From assembly GCA_022545745.1 (NCBI GenBank), contig JACZQL010000076.1, positions 1-6,517 on the forward strand: DNA of 6,517 bases, in the 5' to 3' direction. Of the stretch, positions 3,653 through 6,517 are shown one piece after another. A program made the translations under genes and the position numbers. Below the pieces are notes generated by a model. That model was not told the origin of the DNA and made no database searches. It was given only the letters and a program-made list of their open reading frames with translations. Positions within the stretch are counted from its first letter, which is position 1; each line of letters begins with the position of its first letter. Source of the stretch: Deltaproteobacteria bacterium. Lineage in GTDB: Bacteria > Desulfobacterota_B > Binatia > UBA9968.

Positions 3653-6235
3653 TTAGGCCACTTCTTCTGTTGATTCAGTCTCAGCTGAATTCTTGATGAC
3701 CGTGGATATGCTGGGAACATCTTTCCAGTGGGTTTGGATCATCTTCGCGCGGTCTATGACCTGCTGAAGCAGTTCCTTGCTTTGGGCCTCTTTTTGCGCT
3801 TCTTGCTTCTTTGGATCAGTTGAGAAGAATCCGATGGGTTGAATCTCAAATTTTTTCAGGCGCTGTTGCATCTTTTTCAAGGCATCCGCGGGATGCCTCA
3901 AGAACTCAGAGCCTCTCACCCGGATAAAATTCCATCCCAAACGCTCGAGAGTCATCTGGCGATGTAAAGAGGCCTCAAGCTCCTCACGGGTAATCTCTCG
4001 GTCCCCGTCACACTGTATGGCAACCCGGTTGCCTTTCTCTCCGATGACCACTATATCCAAGACGAATTCCCCCACCTCGCAACCGATGGTGGTGCTGTAT
4101 TTTGCTTTTGTGAGATCCTCGTAGACCTGCCGCTCTAATTCTGAATTGAGTTTGCGCTCGGACTTCTCAATCTTTTTGGAGCGGAGCCCGTCGGGGTTGT
4201 TGGCATGTTGTATCAGCTTTAGGCGCAGATCATTGGTTTTCAGATCTCTTTCCGGTTCCAGAGAATAGATGACCCAAAACTGGTCTCTCGCTCGGCTGGC
4301 CGCGACGTTGAAAACCTTCTGCACGTCGTCGCTGGAACGCAGGTGCAGTGGTTTTCCATTTTTGGCTGGGCTGCTGACCATGGACAAAAGAATAACGTCC
4401 CGCTCATCTCCCTGAAATTGCGCCGCGTTACCACACAAGACACGGCGTTTCTGATATTCGGAAACCGTCATCCGTCTTCGAAGCATGGAATCGATATAGA
4501 CAGCCTGGTCGGTTCCCACCAAAGAGATGACTCCAATGGTGGAATTCTCGTATTGCTTGAAACGAGTCAACGCGAGAATGAGGGACACGATCTCCAAGGC
4601 TTCTGCCTGGTTTACCTTGTCGTCGTCCTCTCCGTTTTCTACATAACGAGGTACCAGCGCCGGCCGCACCGGGCTGGCGGAGGCTTCTCGTAGAGGTTGG
4701 ATCTCCTGGTTATAGCAAAGCTGGTTGCTGAACTGAATGATGTCGGGAACGCAGCGGAAGTGTTCCAATAGGCGGATGGTTCCACCAAAGGATTGCCGGG
4801 CCAGATCATAAACCGAGGATTTGGCATCATAGAGCTTTTTATTGGGAATATCCACCAGAATTTCATCGATGAGCTCATGCATCTGGTCCGTTCGAAAGCC
4901 AACGGCGTAAGGACTGACCTGTTCATGGTCGCCCACGACCACCACTTCCTTTGCCAAGGCAAAGGCAACCAGACCCAGGACATCACATTGGCTGGCCTCG
5001 TCAATGATCACCACATCGAACTGTGACGTGGCTATGTCAAAGCTTTCCACAACACGGGAAAGAGGCATGATCCACACGGGGACGGCCTCACGGCATTTGA
5101 TGAGAGTGTTTTTAGCCTCTTCCTTGTATTCGCGAACATGTTTGCCGGTACCCTTCCCGATTTTCTTATGAAGACCAAGCCACCCATTTAGGGCCTGTTG
5201 CTGTTCTAACCCTGTTCGCTTCAGTTGGGCCAACCAGGCTAACTTCTCAACATATTCGGCGGTGACCTCCTGAGTCTCCTCTTTGAGGTCGTTGAGTTGA
5301 GATTGCAGCTGGTCCAGGTCGATTTTTGCCCGTTCCTCCAAAAGCTGTTCCCAGTGACGATGTCTCCATGCCTCGTTTGGATCTCCCGGACATTTTCCAG
5401 AATTGTGGGGAGACTTTCTGGCCGCCAGGCCATCCACCCACGCCGGGGCCGGCTCACGGAGCTTTTCCAGGAGTTCTTTGCGACGTTGATGATCCTCTTT
5501 AAGATCATGCAGATGCAGTAACTTTTCCCAGGACTGCCGGTAAATGTCGAAATCCGGGCGCCGAAGCCCTGAACGAAACTGTTTGATCAGTTCGTAGGAG
5601 GCTTCCTTTCGATCGAAGCCATCCAGGTATTCTACCCAGGCGTCCTGTCTACTTTCCAACTGGTACCACCGGATGAATTCCATGCGAGCTTCCAGGACCG
5701 GAAGGAGAAGGTTTTCAATGGCCGTGCGTAGAGCGCCCTCTTCCTGCTTTTGGGAGAGTGCCTTCTTTAGGAATCGTTCCCAATCGAAACCGGACTCCAT
5801 CAGCTCTTGCTGGAATTCGCCCCATTGGTGCTTATACCAGCCCATGGCATTGCGCATTTTCTTAGTGGCAGTTTGGAGTTTCTGCTCAGGTTGTTTGCCA
5901 AGATCCCCATCCGCGATTGGGTTGTGATGCAAAAATTCGAGCTGGCGGTTCCATCTCTGATGCAGTGATTCTCTTAGGGCACGGATTTCCAGGAGATTGG
6001 CCAGTGCCCTGAAATGCACTGCTTTCGTAGGTTTACCCGAATCCACCTTCGCGTTCTCAACAAATTCGTTCCAGTCCCGATGTAGAAAAGATAGGATCCC
6101 TTTGAGCTTTTTGCCTGATTCCAGGTGTTTCAGGATGGCCTGGCAGATTTTGAGGTTTGCCGCATCCGATTGGAAAGAATTGATTTGGGGCCATGGGTGA
6201 GGACCAAGGCCTCTTTTTCGGGAATCTCCTTGCAA
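3653..6235 (-). CDS. Superfamily 1 (UPF1/DNA2-like) helicase C-terminal part fused to a Vsr/DUF559-like nuclease domain
   Basis: The frame gives 860 residues ending EVA-stop at 3653. Residues 20-390 are helical and charged (coiled-coil-like insert). Helicase motifs follow: VPVWIMPLSRVVESFD (385-400), motif II VVIIDEASQ (408-416), motif III VVVVGDHEQVSP (431-442), EHFRCVPDIIQFSN (491-504), motif V NAAQFQGDERDVILLS (603-618) and motif VI NVAASRARD (643-651). Residues 698-800 look like a REase_MTES_1575/DUF559-type nuclease: SELERQVYEDL, FVLDIVV with Asp727, VAIQCDGD (738-745), RQMTLERLGWNFIRVRGSEF (759-778). The last 60 residues are polar. Walker A is absent because the real N-terminus lies upstream: the peptide continues in another frame to the window edge. 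The TTG at 6235 has no ribosome binding site and is only where this frame happens to open. The likely role is ATP-driven unwinding or translocation on nucleic acid coupled to cleavage; such fusions occur among proposed anti-phage genes. The specific target is unknown. Confidence 0.85.
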   Translation of the reverse strand: MQGDSRKRGLGPHPWPQINSFQSDAANLKICQAILKHLESGKKLKGILSFLHRDWNEFVENAKVDSGKPTKAVHFRALANLLEIRALRESLHQRWNRQLEFLHHNPIADGDLGKQPEQKLQTATKKMRNAMGWYKHQWGEFQQELMESGFDWERFLKKALSQKQEEGALRTAIENLLLPVLEARMEFIRWYQLESRQDAWVEYLDGFDRKEASYELIKQFRSGLRRPDFDIYRQSWEKLLHLHDLKEDHQRRKELLEKLREPAPAWVDGLAARKSPHNSGKCPGDPNEAWRHRHWEQLLEERAKIDLDQLQSQLNDLKEETQEVTAEYVEKLAWLAQLKRTGLEQQQALNGWLGLHKKIGKGTGKHVREYKEEAKNTLIKCREAVPVWIMPLSRVVESFDIATSQFDVVIIDEASQCDVLGLVAFALAKEVVVVGDHEQVSPYAVGFRTDQMHELIDEILVDIPNKKLYDAKSSVYDLARQSFGGTIRLLEHFRCVPDIIQFSNQLCYNQEIQPLREASASPVRPALVPRYVENGEDDDKVNQAEALEIVSLILALTRFKQYENSTIGVISLVGTDQAVYIDSMLRRRMTVSEYQKRRVLCGNAAQFQGDERDVILLSMVSSPAKNGKPLHLRSSDDVQKVFNVAASRARDQFWVIYSLEPERDLKTNDLRLKLIQHANNPDGLRSKKIEKSERKLNSELERQVYEDLTKAKYSTTIGCEVGEFVLDIVVIGEKGNRVAIQCDGDREITREELEASLHRQMTLERLGWNFIRVRGSEFLRHPADALKKMQQRLKKFEIQPIGFFSTDPKKQEAQKEAQSKELLQQVIDRAKMIQTHWKDVPSISTVIKNSAETESTEEVA

Positions 6236-6517
6236 CAGTGATCCACTAAATCGATCAGTTCATACCACGGCTTTTGCTGTTGCTCCGGTAGGCGACCGAT
6301 CTCCAAAAACTGGTTGACCCATCGCTGATCTGCATCAAAGACCTCCGCTGCAGTTTGAGCCTTTCGTGCGAGGTTTTTTAGTGTTTCCTCATCCTGATCG
6401 TTTTTGGTCCAGAACTCGGAACCTATGTCAACCTGGCTGTTCTTTCGTTCCTTGATCTGGTCGACGTGCTTGGCGAATGTCTCAGGATCGGGGAGATTAT
6501 TCGGATCAGGTAATAGG
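6130..6517 (-). CDS. Upstream fragment of the same helicase, in a shifted frame, cut by the window edge
   Basis: Reading leftward on the minus strand from 6516, a frame is open from the window edge and contains LPDPNNLPDPETFAKHVDQI, SEFWTKNDQDEETLKNLARK, QRWVNQFLEI and KPWYELIDLVDHCCKEI, then EALVLTHGP. It is charged and helical, of the same character as the insert of the main helicase frame. Past about 6187 it degenerates and stops at TGA 6130-6132. The main frame is closed upstream at a TGA at 6260-6262, so the join must lie between 6262 and 6130. The most natural reading passes from LTHGP in this frame to INSFQSDAANLKICQAIL in the other, which fits one missing base at the GGGG (6187-6190) or TTT (6184-6186) run. 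This is either a real inactivating mutation or a sequencing/assembly error. The start codon and Walker A motif lie outside. Confidence 0.75.
   Translation of the reverse strand, partial: LLPDPNNLPDPETFAKHVDQIKERKNSQVDIGSEFWTKNDQDEETLKNLARKAQTAAEVFDADQRWVNQFLEIGRLPEQQQKPWYELIDLVDHCCKEIPEKEALVLTHGPKSILSNRMRQTSKSARPS
6184..6190 (-). other. Probable frameshift site in the helicase gene
   Basis: On the plus strand this is TTTGGGG (CCCCAAA on the coding strand). Adding one base here joins the upstream frame to the main frame with no stop and gives a continuous helical protein. A five-T run at 6214-6218 is the second candidate. The heptamer C-CCC-AAA allows re-pairing of the P-site codon only, so it is not a canonical -1 slippery site. 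Confidence 0.6.

Noticed and set aside
3415..3696. Plus-strand open frames over the repeat element
   Set aside because: They run through palindromic repeat sequence, and their peptides simply mirror the repeats (Pro/Arg/Glu-rich). They overlap the helicase 3' end.
4343..5026. Plus-strand open frames inside the helicase gene
   Set aside because: They are antisense shadows of the helicase motif region with no family features of their own.
5139..5156. GKGTGK in the helicase as a Walker A motif
   Set aside because: The GxxxxGK[ST] spacing is not met (Ile occupies the first Gly position, and His follows the Lys), and it lies only about 47 residues before motif II within the long insert. The true Walker A is expected upstream of the window.
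6184..6190. Programmed -1 ribosomal frameshift in the helicase
   Set aside because: C-CCC-AAA allows re-pairing of only one of the two codons, and I see no strong stem-loop just downstream. A homopolymer length error or mutation is simpler.

Overview
The window looks like a piece of the chromosome of an uncultured, free-living bacterium of moderate GC. I cannot fix the phylum from sequence alone. The one biochemical clue is a protein of the F420 (deazaflavin)-dependent nitroreductase family, which points to an F420-using lineage such as Actinobacteria, Chloroflexi or one of several uncultured phyla. There is no rRNA, tRNA, CRISPR array, phage structural gene or transposase gene.

Left part (1-2526, + strand): a possible tail of a CDS entering from the left edge (3-128), a leader with a small hairpin, then four short genes in the same direction. 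These are a four-helix membrane protein (370-741), a YgaP-type/DUF2892 two-helix membrane protein (867-1052), an NAD(P)-binding beta-hydroxyacid-dehydrogenase-like oxidoreductase with a DUF1932 C-terminal domain (1124-1993, start corrected to a GTG behind a strong Shine-Dalgarno), and a Ddn-like F420-dependent oxidoreductase (TTG start, 2083-2526). The last two could form a small redox operon, but no shared substrate can be inferred.

Middle (2527-3652): directly behind the Ddn-like gene lies an unlisted pseudogene, the C-terminal part of a class I SAM-dependent methyltransferase (about 2534-2808), broken by a TAA and probably by a frameshift. It is followed by about 220 bp of AT-rich non-coding DNA and then a small DUF2007 protein with a C-terminal zinc ribbon (3031-3363). 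The gap between this gene and the convergent helicase gene contains a 135-bp inverted-repeat element (3428-3562) with perfect 10-bp ends and a GTTTAC direct repeat on each side, organised like a MITE-type insertion.

Right part (3653-6517, - strand): the C-terminal part of a very large superfamily 1 (UPF1/DNA2-like) helicase fused to a C-terminal Vsr/DUF559-like (REase_MTES_1575-type) nuclease fold. Its N-terminus, including the Walker A motif, lies beyond the window. The reading frame breaks once near 6184-6190, so the 860-residue ORF ending at 6235 is not a complete protein and its apparent TTG start is an artefact. The nuclease motif has Gln where an acidic residue would be expected. Helicase-nuclease fusions of this general type occur among proposed anti-phage genes, so this is the most likely accessory or defence locus here. 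I see no partner genes and no evidence of a wholly new system.
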